The notes under the pieces: model-generated
The model's database searches: none
What the model was told of the DNA's origin: nothing
What the model saw: only the letters and a program-made list of their open reading frames with translations
Part shown: in pieces, positions 53,776 to 62,931 of the stretch
Numbering within the stretch: position 1 is the first letter of the stretch
Layout of the letters: every line of letters starts with the position of its first letter
NCBI GenBank assembly: GCA_902791025.1
Contig: CADATZ010000002.1
Coordinates: 186,001 to 250,000 of the forward strand
Length of the DNA: 64,000 nt
Direction of reading: 5' to 3'
From: an uncultured Chloroflexota bacterium
GTDB taxonomy: Bacteria > Chloroflexota > Anaerolineae > Anaerolineales > Anaerolineaceae
Made by a program: the position numbers and the translations under genes

Positions 53776-54429
53776 ATGAAAGCAATCGATAATGATTTAT
53801 TGAAAAAATTTGAATTCAAGAATCATGGACACGCATTAGAAATTCTCACCGAAGCATATCCCATAGAATGGCAAGAAATTCAATGGTGTTTACGTAATTT
53901 AAAAATAACGAGAGAAGATCTCACGACGCCTGGAGGAAATGAAAGCTCAATTCCCAAAAAATTTGATGATGAGTTATATCCTCATGGGTGGCGAGAAATT
54001 AGAATTACAGGTGATATGATCGTAAAAATGTATCCAAGGCAAAATGCACAACGCAGAGGTCGATTTGCTGACAAACCATTTGACGAAAAAATAATTGAGG
54101 GTTACATAGATGGGCATAATATTGATTTTCTAAAAAACAAAGTCGCTTTCGACTTAGAATGGAATAGCAAAGATCAAACATTTGACCGTGATCTATTAGC
54201 AATGAGGACATATTTCGATTGTGGTTTGGTTGATGTTGGCGTAATAGTCACAAGGTCTGAAGAATTAAACGATATATTTGATGAATTAAACATTAAAGCA
54301 AAATACGGAGCATCAACAACATGGATGGGAAAATTAGAATATAGATTAAGATCCAGAAGAAATGGGGGATGCCCGATTTTAGCAATAGGAATTAAGAAAG
54401 CTTGCGTAGAAGGGTATGAATTATGCTAA
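53776..54429 (+). CDS. Type II restriction endonuclease, BglII/BstYI-like
   Basis: 217 residues. The core HNIDFLKNKVAFDLEWNSKD followed by FDRDLLAMRTYFDCG and DVGVIVTRSEEL matches the BglII/BstYI superfamily, with likely catalytic residues Asp117, Glu128 and Asn130 of a PD-(D/E)XK fold. Expected activity is cutting a short palindrome with GATC-like core, but the site cannot be read from sequence. AT-rich compared with xseA and xseB. It overlaps the methyltransferase gene by 7 bases, giving a complete restriction-modification unit. Confidence 0.8.
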   Translation: MKAIDNDLLKKFEFKNHGHALEILTEAYPIEWQEIQWCLRNLKITREDLTTPGGNESSIPKKFDDELYPHGWREIRITGDMIVKMYPRQNAQRRGRFADKPFDEKIIEGYIDGHNIDFLKNKVAFDLEWNSKDQTFDRDLLAMRTYFDCGLVDVGVIVTRSEELNDIFDELNIKAKYGASTTWMGKLEYRLRSRRNGGCPILAIGIKKACVEGYELC

Positions 54430-55124
54430 CAATTGGAGAAACCTTACATGATTTTGAAGAATATACCCGAGGAAAAACATATAAAACAATCTATGCAGAT
54501 CCCCCCTGGCAATTTCAGAATAGAACCGGAAAAGTAGCACCAGAGCATAAAAGATTAAATCGCTATCCCACAATGACACTGGAAGATATAAAATCTCTTC
54601 CAGTGCAAAAAATTGCTGATGGTAAAAGTCATCTTTACCTATGGGTACCAAATGCACTGCTTCCAGAAGGCTTAGAAGTAATGAAAGCATGGGGGTTTGA
54701 ATACAAAACAAATTTAATTTGGGAAAAAATTAGAAAAGATGGACAACCTGATGGTAGAGGTGTAGGTTTCTATTTTCGAAACGTAACAGAAATTCTACTT
54801 TTTGGAATACGCGGAGATAAAAATCGCACCTTAGATGCAGGAAGGTCTCAAGTCAATCTTCTACGCGCAATAAAACGTGAACACAGTAGAAAACCAGATG
54901 AATTTGTTACCCTAATTGAGAGTTGTTCGCCTGGACCATACCTTGAAATGTTTGCCAGAGGTAATCGTGATGGATGGGATATGTGGGGAAACCAAGCTGT
55001 AGAAACTTATGAGCCAGATTGGAATACCTATTCAAATCATACAACTTATACCCCGATTTCATTAGCACCAATGTTATTCGAAGAAAGAGATAACCAACAG
55101 GAAATTCTTCAACTTACTGATTGA
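54423..55124 (+). CDS. MT-A70 family adenine-N6 DNA methyltransferase
   Basis: 233 residues with the MT-A70 catalytic motif DPPW at 26-29 (TIYADPPWQFQNR), followed by YPTMTLEDIKSLPV, HLYLWVPNALLPEGL, FEYKTNLIWEK, GRGVGFYFRNVTEILLFG, and SAM-site ESCSPGPYLEMFAR. It should methylate adenine in the recognition sequence of the neighbouring endonuclease, protecting the host. AT-rich like its partner. 12 bp separate it from xseB. Confidence 0.9.
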   Translation: MLTIGETLHDFEEYTRGKTYKTIYADPPWQFQNRTGKVAPEHKRLNRYPTMTLEDIKSLPVQKIADGKSHLYLWVPNALLPEGLEVMKAWGFEYKTNLIWEKIRKDGQPDGRGVGFYFRNVTEILLFGIRGDKNRTLDAGRSQVNLLRAIKREHSRKPDEFVTLIESCSPGPYLEMFARGNRDGWDMWGNQAVETYEPDWNTYSNHTTYTPISLAPMLFEERDNQQEILQLTD

Positions 55125-55136
55125 AAGAGAGAAAAA

Positions 55137-55346
55137 ATGACTGAAGCAACCGAAAACAAAGAAACATTTGAATCGGCTTACAAGAAGCTGGATGAGATCG
55201 TGAACAGAATGGAGAAGGAAAGTCTGGACCTGGAAGCGGCTCTGAAGGCCTTTGAAGAGGGAAAGAAAACCGCCGAACAGTGCCGGAAGATGCTGGAAGA
55301 GGCGGAACTGAAGCTCAAAGACCTGCGGCAGGCGGAGCAGGACTGA
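55137..55346 (+). CDS. xseB: Exodeoxyribonuclease VII small subunit
   Basis: 69 residues, the normal size: FESAYKKLDEIVNRMEKESLDLEAAL, KAFEEGKKTAEQCRKMLEEAEL. Helical partner of XseA. In most genomes xseB directly follows xseA; here the restriction-modification pair stands between them. GAGAGAGAAAAA precedes the ATG. GC content jumps back up within this gene. Confidence 0.95.
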   Translation: MTEATENKETFESAYKKLDEIVNRMEKESLDLEAALKAFEEGKKTAEQCRKMLEEAELKLKDLRQAEQD

Positions 55347-55348
55347 CG

Positions 55349-55801
55349 ATGGGTTCCATTTTTCAAAATCACGCACTGGTAGCCGCACTGATCGCCATGA
55401 TGCTGGCTCAATTCGTCAAGCCTTTTATCCATTACTGGATGTACAAAGAATGGGACCCGGTGCAGATGTTCAGCTCCGGCGGAATGCCAAGCTCTCATTC
55501 CGCGTTTGTCTGCGCGCTGGCACTGGTGACAGGAATGCGCTCCGGGTTTGACAGTGAAATCTTCGCCGTCGCAGCCGTCTTCGGCATCATTGTTCTTTAC
55601 GATGCGGCCAATGTCCGCTGGCAGTCGGGACTTCATGCCCAGCGCATCAACCAGATCCTGCGGGAACTCTTCAGGGGACAGGTTCCATCCGAAGCCACTC
55701 TGAAGGAAGTGATCGGGCACACTCCGCGCCAGGTCTATGCAGGAGCCCTGTTCGGCCTGATCATCGGCCTGCTGGTAGAAACGATCTGGATGACGCATTA
55801 G
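55349..55801 (+). CDS. DUF212/YuiD-like membrane protein (divergent PAP2 family)
   Basis: 150 residues. Four to five hydrophobic segments and the signature FSSGGMPSSHSAFVCALA plus YDAANVRWQSGLHAQRIN mark the divergent acid phosphatase/vanadium haloperoxidase-like DUF212 group. Substrate unknown, possibly a lipid phosphate. I take the ATG at 55349, two bases after the xseB stop; a frame start at 55280 would overlap xseB. Last gene of the rnhA-xse run. Confidence 0.88.
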   Translation: MGSIFQNHALVAALIAMMLAQFVKPFIHYWMYKEWDPVQMFSSGGMPSSHSAFVCALALVTGMRSGFDSEIFAVAAVFGIIVLYDAANVRWQSGLHAQRINQILRELFRGQVPSEATLKEVIGHTPRQVYAGALFGLIIGLLVETIWMTH

Positions 55802-55805
55802 CTGT

Positions 55806-55838
55806 CAGGAGTTAGGTGTTAGTGGTTAGGGATGTTCC
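55806..55838. repeat. Short heptamer tract (TTAGG type)
   Basis: TCAGGAG, TTAGGTG, TTAGTGG, TTAGGGA: same opening unit as the tracts at 8154 and 30124, just after the DUF212 gene. Confidence 0.75.
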
Positions 55839-55881
55839 TTATCGGCATGATTTATGATAAAATTAAGTCGGAGGGTCGGAC

Positions 55882-57489
55882 ATGGGAACGTATTTAAATC
55901 CCGGAAATGAGAGTTTCAGACAGATTTTACAGGACGAATACGTTGATAAAACCGGCCTGATCGCGCATATCAATCGGGTCATCAACACAAGCAAAAATCT
56001 TGTCTGCATCAGCCGTCCCAGGCGATTCGGAAAATCATATGCAGCCCGGATGCTCTGTGCCTATTATGACAGGTCCTGCGAGTCCGCTGAATTATTCAAC
56101 TCATTCTCCATAACACAGGATCCATCCTTCAAAAAGCACCTGAACCAATACCATGTTATCAATCTGGACATCACCGGTTTCATTTCCGAAGCGAAATTAC
56201 AGGACATCCCGCTGAAAGATGTTCCCGTCAGAATATCAAAAAAAATCCTTGAAGATGTTATATCCGCTTATCCCGGAATGGACCGGTTCACATCACTGAA
56301 TGATTGTCTGATTGAACTCGTCCATCAAACAAAAACGAAGATCGTTTTCATTATCGATGAATGGGACGCAATGATCCGTGAAACGCAGACTGACGAAGAA
56401 GCGCAGGATCGATACTTTAACTTGCTTCGCGGATGGTTCAAAAACAGCAACTTTACCCCATCTGTGGTGGCCGCCGCGTATATGACCGGAATTCTGCCGA
56501 TCAAAAAGGACGGTTCACAATCTGCAATTTCTGATTTCGAAGAATACACCATGATAAAACCCCGCCAATTCGGGGAGTTTGTCGGTTTTACAGAGGCCGA
56601 AGTCGTTCAATTATGCCGACAAAACAATATCCGTTTTGATTTGATGAAACAGTGGTACGACGGATATGTGTTTAAAGATACAGGCGCAGTTTACAATCCC
56701 AATTCAGTGATGAAAGCCATCCGCTTTAAGGATTTCGATTCATACTGGACAGAAACCTCCGCAGCGGAAAGTCTGATGGAATTCATCAGTCAGGATTATA
56801 ACGGATTTACAAAAACCATTGCCGAATTGATCGGCGGTATTGCAGTCAGAGTCGACACCAAAGGATTTGCCAATGACCTGACCACTTTCCGAGGAAAAGA
56901 TGATGTATTGACGCTGTTGATCCATCTTGGCTATCTGGCTTACGATTCCGAACAAAAAACGGTAAGGATCCCCAACGAAGAGATTCGGTTGGAATTCCAA
57001 AAATCTATACGAGAGGTTCACCACACCGCAACCCTTCAGCGTCTTGCCGAAAGCGACCAATTGTTTCTTGATACGCTGCAGGGTAATGAAAAGGCAGTAG
57101 CCCGACAAATTGAAAAAATCCATGCGGAAGAAACTTCACCGATTCACTATAACAAAGAAGACAGCCTACGCAGCGTGATAAAATTGGCATATTACACCTA
57201 TAAGGATCACTATCTGCAATGGGAAGAATTACCGGCCGGAACCGGTTTTGCGGATGTCGTTTACCTCCCGAAAAAAGACTCCGACTGGCCGGCATTGGTG
57301 ATTGAATTGAAATGGAATCGATCCGCTGAAGGCGCCATTGACCAGATCCTTCAGAAACAGTATCCTGATGTTCTGAAAAATTTCGGCAGTGAAATCCTGT
57401 TGGTTGGAATCAACTATGATAAAAACGCGCCATCCGGAGAAAGAAAACACACCTGCAAAATCACAACTGTTGGGACGATAGCCCAGTGA
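55882..57489 (+). CDS. AAA-ATPase-like protein with C-terminal PD-(D/E)XK (DUF1703) domain
   Basis: 535 residues. N-terminal AAA-ATPase-like domain (NPGNESFRQILQDEYVDKTG, Walker-A-like SRPRRFGKSYAARML, Walker B-like IVFIIDEWD), a middle helical region, and a C-terminal nuclease-like domain with GFADVVYLPKKDSDWPALVIELKW (Asp, ExK-like Glu-x-Lys). This family is common in anaerobic gut and sediment bacteria and often occurs in many copies. Its role is not established; a mobile or defence connection has been suggested but not shown here. GGAGGGTCGGAC precedes the ATG. Confidence 0.85.
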   Translation: MGTYLNPGNESFRQILQDEYVDKTGLIAHINRVINTSKNLVCISRPRRFGKSYAARMLCAYYDRSCESAELFNSFSITQDPSFKKHLNQYHVINLDITGFISEAKLQDIPLKDVPVRISKKILEDVISAYPGMDRFTSLNDCLIELVHQTKTKIVFIIDEWDAMIRETQTDEEAQDRYFNLLRGWFKNSNFTPSVVAAAYMTGILPIKKDGSQSAISDFEEYTMIKPRQFGEFVGFTEAEVVQLCRQNNIRFDLMKQWYDGYVFKDTGAVYNPNSVMKAIRFKDFDSYWTETSAAESLMEFISQDYNGFTKTIAELIGGIAVRVDTKGFANDLTTFRGKDDVLTLLIHLGYLAYDSEQKTVRIPNEEIRLEFQKSIREVHHTATLQRLAESDQLFLDTLQGNEKAVARQIEKIHAEETSPIHYNKEDSLRSVIKLAYYTYKDHYLQWEELPAGTGFADVVYLPKKDSDWPALVIELKWNRSAEGAIDQILQKQYPDVLKNFGSEILLVGINYDKNAPSGERKHTCKITTVGTIAQ

Positions 57490-57512
57490 CTGTTGATCAC
57501 AAAGGGAAATAC

Positions 57513-58538
57513 ATGAAAAAATGGATTTGGATCATTATTGCAGCTGTTTTGCTTTTAGGAGCAGGGGCTTGCCTCTTTTTGCTGAATCAGAAGAGCCGGA
57601 ATGAAATGCACCAGCGGATGACGGAGATCGCGGCGGAAACATTGGCCGCTATCCCGACAGAGACACCGGTACCGACGGAAACGCCTGTTCCCACAGAAAC
57701 ACCGCTGCCATTACCGCCAACGGAAGAACCCACACCGGAGCCGACCGCTGTGACGCTGCGCGACCCGCAGGACTGGCAGAACTGGCCGGAGCTGCCGGAC
57801 TACATCTACCCGGAAATCAAAGCCACGTACTTTGAGGGCATTGCGGAAGGGAACAATCCGAAACGCTTCAGCAAGATCGGGGACAGCAACACCATGATGC
57901 CTTCCTTCTTCGGCTGTTTTGATTCCGGCATTGACACCGGATATGTGCTCGGTCCCTATGCGTATCTTCAGGAAGCCATCGACAATTTCCAATGGTCCTT
58001 CTCCCGAAACTCCCGCGCCGCCCGCAACGGGGCGACTGCCTTTGACATGGATGTTTATCACTGGTATGAGGACGATATCTGCTGGCCGTACGAATCGGCA
58101 CTGAGCTGTGAATACCGCCTGTTCACCCCGTCTATCGCCTTTATCGGCTTCGGCACGAACGATGCCCTGCTCGGCATTGAAAGCTATGAGGAACATCTGC
58201 GGTCACTGGTCGAAAAGACGCTCTCCCGCAAGATCATCCCGATTCTTTATTCCAAAGCCGACAACCTGGAAGGCGACGGATCTTTCAACGCAGCAGCGGC
58301 TCAAATCGCCAATGAATACCATGTTCCCTTCTGGAACCTCTGGAAACCCATGAACGCTCTCCCCAACAACGGACTGCGCGAGGGCGACGTGCACCCGACA
58401 GCCAACAACATCAGCCTCTGTAATTTCGCCAATGAAGACCTGACGCAATACGGCTGGACAGTTCGCAACCTATCCGCATTAAAGGCACTGGACCGGGTCT
58501 GGCGTCTGCTGAACGATCTTACCCTCTATGGCGAATAA
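57513..58538 (+). CDS. Secreted or membrane-anchored SGNH/GDSL-like protein with Pro-Thr linker
   Basis: 341 residues. N-terminal membrane anchor or signal (residues about 4-25), a low-complexity linker with repeated TETPVP units (about 50-85), and an SGNH hydrolase-like domain: KIGDSNTMMPSFFG (block I), FIGFGTNDALLGI (block III) and EGDVHPTANNIS with Asp and His (block V). The enzyme would act outside the membrane on an ester. I chose the ATG at 57513 (GGGAAA upstream). The 3' end overlaps the Hsp70-like gene by 11 bases. Substrate unknown. Confidence 0.8.
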   Translation: MKKWIWIIIAAVLLLGAGACLFLLNQKSRNEMHQRMTEIAAETLAAIPTETPVPTETPVPTETPLPLPPTEEPTPEPTAVTLRDPQDWQNWPELPDYIYPEIKATYFEGIAEGNNPKRFSKIGDSNTMMPSFFGCFDSGIDTGYVLGPYAYLQEAIDNFQWSFSRNSRAARNGATAFDMDVYHWYEDDICWPYESALSCEYRLFTPSIAFIGFGTNDALLGIESYEEHLRSLVEKTLSRKIIPILYSKADNLEGDGSFNAAAAQIANEYHVPFWNLWKPMNALPNNGLREGDVHPTANNISLCNFANEDLTQYGWTVRNLSALKALDRVWRLLNDLTLYGE

Positions 58539-60075
58539 AATTTCAATTGATTTCGGCAACTGCACCACTGTGCCTGCTGTCTGGAACGAACAGCAGCAGA
58601 GGGCAGAGGTTCTGACCATTCCGGAATACTCTCTTCCCGGCTCTTTTCTGATTCCATCCCTGATCGCTTATGAGAATGACGGGCGGGTTTTCATCGGTTC
58701 GCAAATTGAGCGGAAAGCCTCGCCGGAAAGCAAAGAATTCCGCTGGATGAAGCGCTACATCGGACTGCGCAGTCCCTACACCCTGCGCGTCGGAGAACGT
58801 CGCATCGATGCCCGGCAGGCAGCTGAAGATCTGCTCCACAGCCTGACCGCCGCGGTCTTTTCCGAAACAGAGATCCGTCCCGATGAACTGATCCTCTCCG
58901 TTCCCGTGGAATCCTTTGAACATTACAGCGACTGGCTGCTGAGCGATATGAAGCGGTTGGAGGACATTCATCTGCGCCTGATCGATGAGGCCAGCGCGGC
59001 AGCCGCCGGATATGGACTGAGCCTTCATCCCGGTGATACGCTGCTGGTGGTTGATTTTGGCGGCAGTACACTCCAAGCTGTCTGCGTTTCCGTCACGGAA
59101 GAGGGAGAAACGCAAGGACGCTGCTGCACCGTCCTCGGGAAAGCAGGCTGCACCCTCGGCGGGATGACACTGGATCGCTGGATCTATGAACACGCTTTGA
59201 GGCGTATGGAACTTTTTGAAAACGACCCGCAGATCCATCATAACTCCGCGGAACTGCTGCGGTATTGTGAAGCGGTAAAGAAAAATCTCAGTGAAACCGA
59301 AAGCGTGGTTTTTGATTTCTTCCCTGAACGCTCTTTTCTGATGACAAGGACCGATCTGGATGAATTATTCCGCGAAAACGGACTGTACGACACGCTGAAC
59401 ACAGTTCTGGAAGAGGCTCTCCGCAGTGCGGAAGATCACGGTCTCCGCAGGGAGGAGCTGACCGCTGTACTGCCGGTGGGCGGGTCGAGCCTGATCCCGG
59501 GAATCCGGGAATCCCTGCTGCAGCGCTTTGGAACAGAAAAAACAGTATTGGGCGAACCGCTGGGAGCTGTGGCAAGAGGCGCCGCGGTGATTGCCGGCGG
59601 AATGCACATCTACGACTTTATTCAGCATTCCTACGCCATCCGCTATACCGATCCCCGCAGCGGCGAATATGCTTTCCGAACGATCATCCCAAAAGGGACG
59701 AAATACCCGGAAAAACGGGTTAGCTCCGTGATGAAGCTCAAAGCTTCTTTTGACGGACAGCAGCAATTCGGTATCGCCATTTACGAACTACAGGAAACCT
59801 CCGTCCGGCCCGTCAGTCAAAATGAGATATTCTTTGACTCGGAAGGAGCCGTCCACGTCATGCTGCTGACCGAAGAAGAGAGCCGCAATGAACAGCGTTT
59901 CTGGATGAATGAACAAAATCCATTGTTCTTAAAGACAGAAGCGCCTGCTGTAAAAGGCGCTCCCTCTTTTGAGATATATTTCGGTATCGACAGAAACAAA
60001 ATGCTGACGATCACCGCTCACGACATGAACAACAAGCCGGTCCTGATGCACTATCCTGTTTTACGTCTTATCTGA
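58528..60075 (+). CDS. Hsp70-like actin-fold ATPase, atypical
   Basis: 515 residues with a DnaK-like nucleotide-binding domain: ISIDFGNCTTVPAV (phosphate 1), IDEASAAAAGYGLSLH (connect region), LVVDFGGSTLQAV (phosphate 2), AVLPVGGSSLIPGI (adenosine). The C-terminal part (about 385-515) resembles a shortened substrate-binding beta domain (KGTKYPEKR...), without an obvious helical lid. So it is a non-canonical Hsp70 rather than DnaK; no DnaJ or GrpE is nearby. Translationally coupled to the secreted SGNH gene, which suggests a joint role, though one acts inside and the other outside. Confidence 0.82.
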   Translation: MANKISIDFGNCTTVPAVWNEQQQRAEVLTIPEYSLPGSFLIPSLIAYENDGRVFIGSQIERKASPESKEFRWMKRYIGLRSPYTLRVGERRIDARQAAEDLLHSLTAAVFSETEIRPDELILSVPVESFEHYSDWLLSDMKRLEDIHLRLIDEASAAAAGYGLSLHPGDTLLVVDFGGSTLQAVCVSVTEEGETQGRCCTVLGKAGCTLGGMTLDRWIYEHALRRMELFENDPQIHHNSAELLRYCEAVKKNLSETESVVFDFFPERSFLMTRTDLDELFRENGLYDTLNTVLEEALRSAEDHGLRREELTAVLPVGGSSLIPGIRESLLQRFGTEKTVLGEPLGAVARGAAVIAGGMHIYDFIQHSYAIRYTDPRSGEYAFRTIIPKGTKYPEKRVSSVMKLKASFDGQQQFGIAIYELQETSVRPVSQNEIFFDSEGAVHVMLLTEEESRNEQRFWMNEQNPLFLKTEAPAVKGAPSFEIYFGIDRNKMLTITAHDMNNKPVLMHYPVLRLI

Positions 60076-60081
60076 CTCATC

Positions 60082-60118
60082 CGGGGACTGGAACCGAAGG
60101 TGCCTGTACCCGTCTCAC
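60082..60118. repeat. GGGAC-type palindromic repeat, short copy
   Basis: GGGGACTGGAACC...GGTGCCTGTACCC arms in the 49-bp gap between two convergent genes, so it may also serve as their terminator. Confidence 0.6.
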
Positions 60119-60124
60119 GAACAT

Positions 60125-61075
60125 TTATTCAATCGTATAGAGGCTGATGTCAAATAGTGACTCATCAACTGTCTCGTCGAAACTGTGGATCGTGTAGAAG
60201 GTTTCACCAAGCTCCGGCATAACCGCCGGTGCCCCTTCCCAAATATGGACCAGCTTCCCGTCATCATCAAAGTAAAAGACAGTCTCAGCCGCAGCCGCAT
60301 TTGCGGGAAACACCTCTGTCGTAAACTTCTTTCCATCGATCTCGCGTTCCTCCACAGTGAAGTCTTTCCGCATTGCGCAGCTCTGCATCGTTTTATAGCA
60401 GTCATCCAGCAGCAGAACATTGTTATTAAGCATGCTCAAAGATACAGTCGTCACAACCGAACCGCGCTTCTCTTCCGGATCAAGCATATAAACCGTATCA
60501 TCAAGGAAACAGGTGGCATTGACGCTTTCCAATCCGGAAGATTTTGTGGTCCGCAGTGAGAAATATGCAGCTTCCTTCGCGTTCACATCAAAAATCGACG
60601 TGGAATCCAGATAATCGGAATGGTATTCATAACTGAGATGAGCACCCTTACCCGGATCAAGGTCATCAATGATTTTACTCAGCATTGAAGCCGGTTTTCC
60701 CGCATTCGGGTTGATTGATTCGTGCGTGAAATACCAGTAATAATTCTCCCCCATCTCTAACGTGATGATCCCATCCGCAAAGGAGCAGGGAAGAGCATCC
60801 CCGTTAGTATTGTAGAGCGTGACGGTAGTACCGTCATCCTCCCACTTCGGCAGCTCATTTACACCCCCGTTCATGGTGAGTGAACCGGTTCCATCTTCAT
60901 TGAGCATGAGTATCGCACTCATTCCCATCGATCCCGGATCCATCTCTGTCTCCCCATACAACATTGAGGTCAGCTCATACTCCCCTGTCAAAGCAGTCTC
61001 CGCCCCTGCGGGAAAAAGACAGCCCAGAGAAATGATCAACATAAAAACAACTGACAATAAAAATCTTTTTTTCAT
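60125..61075 (-). CDS. Secreted protein of unknown function
   Basis: 316 residues with a clear signal peptide (MKKRFLLSVVFMLIISLG through AGA-ET). The mature part begins LTGEYELTSMLYGETEMDPG, reminiscent of lipocalin-like extracytoplasmic domains that report GEY-type beta starts, then TTVTLYNTNGDALPC and repeated beta-rich segments. The C-terminal half (about 165-316) may be a second domain (YYFDDDGKLVHIWEG). No catalytic motif. Own transcription unit; AGGAGG precedes the ATG. Confidence 0.7.
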   Translation of the reverse strand: MKKRFLLSVVFMLIISLGCLFPAGAETALTGEYELTSMLYGETEMDPGSMGMSAILMLNEDGTGSLTMNGGVNELPKWEDDGTTVTLYNTNGDALPCSFADGIITLEMGENYYWYFTHESINPNAGKPASMLSKIIDDLDPGKGAHLSYEYHSDYLDSTSIFDVNAKEAAYFSLRTTKSSGLESVNATCFLDDTVYMLDPEEKRGSVVTTVSLSMLNNNVLLLDDCYKTMQSCAMRKDFTVEEREIDGKKFTTEVFPANAAAAETVFYFDDDGKLVHIWEGAPAVMPELGETFYTIHSFDETVDESLFDISLYTIE

Positions 61076-61357
61076 GGCAAAACCTCCTCATCCATGAAAG
61101 ACAAAAGTCGGCACAGCAATAAAGGCTATTATCCGCCCCCAACAAAACCGTCACCTTGTCGACCTTCTTTTAGCATTTTTTATAAGTCGGCTCATTTTGT
61201 TTTATATTGTAGCATGAATTTTATATACGTTTATATTCACTTCATGTGACAAACGTATTAACAGTACAGTATTGTGTCCAGCTGTTTTGAGTTGACTCTC
61301 CAGCATCAAAAGCTGTCCGGGCGTGCTACATTCTGAATAGTTATCAAAATTGATTGA

Positions 61358-62104
61358 TTATTTGTTCAGGCTGTTCAGGAACAGTTTTGCACGGTCTGTC
61401 TGCGGATCAGAGAAAAAAGTATCCGGTTCTGACTCCTCAACAATGCATCCGCCATCCATTAAGATCACACGATTCGCAACACGGCGCGCAAAATTCATCT
61501 CATGAGTTACGATCAGCATTGTCATACCTTCAGCGGCCAGTTCCGTCATCACATTCAGCACTTCCCCGATCATCTCCGGATCCAGTGCACTGGTAGGTTC
61601 GTCAAAAAGCATTGCTTTCGGATGCATCGCCAGAGCACGCGCGATAGCTGCCCGCTGCTGTTGTCCGCCGGAGAGCTGAGAAGGCACTTTATTCGCCTGG
61701 TCTGCTACACCGACCCGTTCCAGCAGCCGCATAGCTTCAGCTCGGGCATCTTTTCGCTTCATTTTCAACACATCCACCGGTGCCAGTGTCATGTTATCCA
61801 GAATCGACATATGCGCAAACAGGTTGAAGGACTGAAACACCATGCCGATTTGAGAACGGAGTGCTGCAAGTTCTTTTCCCTCCTCCGGGATCTGAACTCC
61901 TTCGATCAGGATTTCCCCGGAATTTATGGTCTCCAGCCTGTTGATCGTACGGCATAATGTCGACTTACCGGAACCGGATGGTCCAATAATAACCACAACT
62001 TCGCCTTTATGGACCTGCAGTGAAATATCCTTCAGAACATGCAGATTTCCAAAAAATTTATTGACATTTTTCAGCTCAATAATCGGGGTATCTTTTTGTA
62101 TCAT
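61358..62104 (-). CDS. Polar amino acid ABC transporter ATP-binding protein
   Basis: 248-residue GlnQ/HisP-type ATPase: Walker [19 protein letters not shown], signature [12 protein letters not shown], Walker [20 protein letters not shown], switch [15 protein letters not shown]. It energises uptake by the two permeases upstream. Its ATG overlaps the stop of the preceding permease (4 bases). Last gene of the operon on the minus strand. Substrate amino acid not readable from the sequence. Confidence 0.94.
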   Translation of the reverse strand: MIQKDTPIIELKNVNKFFGNLHVLKDISLQVHKGEVVVIIGPSGSGKSTLCRTINRLETINSGEILIEGVQIPEEGKELAALRSQIGMVFQSFNLFAHMSILDNMTLAPVDVLKMKRKDARAEAMRLLERVGVADQANKVPSQLSGGQQQRAAIARALAMHPKAMLFDEPTSALDPEMIGEVLNVMTELAAEGMTMLIVTHEMNFARRVANRVILMDGGCIVEESEPDTFFSDPQTDRAKLFLNSLNK

Positions 62105-62931
62105 GCGGCATTCCTTTCCGCTGTTCCTGTCCTTAGACGAAATGCAAGACGATCTGACAATTTGTTCAGCAGATAGTTGATCAAAATATAAATAACTGCA
62201 ACAACCAGATAAACGGAAAGCATGGCATCATAATTGGAAATCAGCACCTTTGCATTCTGCATCAGGTCCGCACAGGTCACAATGGAGGCAAATGTTGTAT
62301 CTTTCAAAACGATCACAAGCTCCGCAATCAAAGAAGGAATCACAAAACGGATCGCCTGGGGAAAAACAACTTTATAAAACAGACGTGTCTCCGTCAATCC
62401 CAGTGAAAGTGCCGCTTCTGTCTGTCCCCATGGAACCGCATTCACGCCGGAACGCAGTGCTTCAGCCACCACACCACAGGCGGAAATCGCACAGGGCAGT
62501 GTGATTTTCCAAAAAGCACTCATCTTTATACCCGTTTGTGGAATAACAAGAAAGAAGAAATAAATAAACAAGAGTGTCGGCACACCTCGGGTAAACTCAA
62601 TCAACATGGTTGAAATACTTCGCAAAAGCTTATTCCGCCTCAATTTTCCACGCATCAACAGAAAACCTAAAATAAAGGCGATCACAGACCCGGCAAGTGC
62701 GGATGTGATCGTGGTCAACAGTCCTTGTCCGAGAAAACGCCAGGTCGTTGCCCGTCCAAAAAAATACCAGTAGCGGGAATCAAATTGTCCTGTTATGACA
62801 AATTGGCGGATCACCGCAACAATTAATGCGGCAAGCAGTAAAAATGCGAGAATGGTATAGATACCGATTTGTCTGCGCATTTTCGGTCCCGGTTCTTCAT
62901 AAAGCATATCACGGATGGAAAGTGGTTTCAT
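62101..62931 (-). CDS. Polar amino acid ABC transporter permease
   Basis: 276-residue HisM/GlnP-like permease with five or six membrane helices. The conserved ABC-contact loop is EALRSGVNAVPWGQTEAALSLGLT. I take the ATG at 62931, whose ATGA overlaps the stop of the preceding permease; the frame to 62997 lies in that gene. N-terminal MKPLSIRDMLYEEPGPKMRRQ is a cytoplasmic tail. Coupled to both neighbours. Confidence 0.93.
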   Translation of the reverse strand: MKPLSIRDMLYEEPGPKMRRQIGIYTILAFLLLAALIVAVIRQFVITGQFDSRYWYFFGRATTWRFLGQGLLTTITSALAGSVIAFILGFLLMRGKLRRNKLLRSISTMLIEFTRGVPTLLFIYFFFLVIPQTGIKMSAFWKITLPCAISACGVVAEALRSGVNAVPWGQTEAALSLGLTETRLFYKVVFPQAIRFVIPSLIAELVIVLKDTTFASIVTCADLMQNAKVLISNYDAMLSVYLVVAVIYILINYLLNKLSDRLAFRLRTGTAERNAA

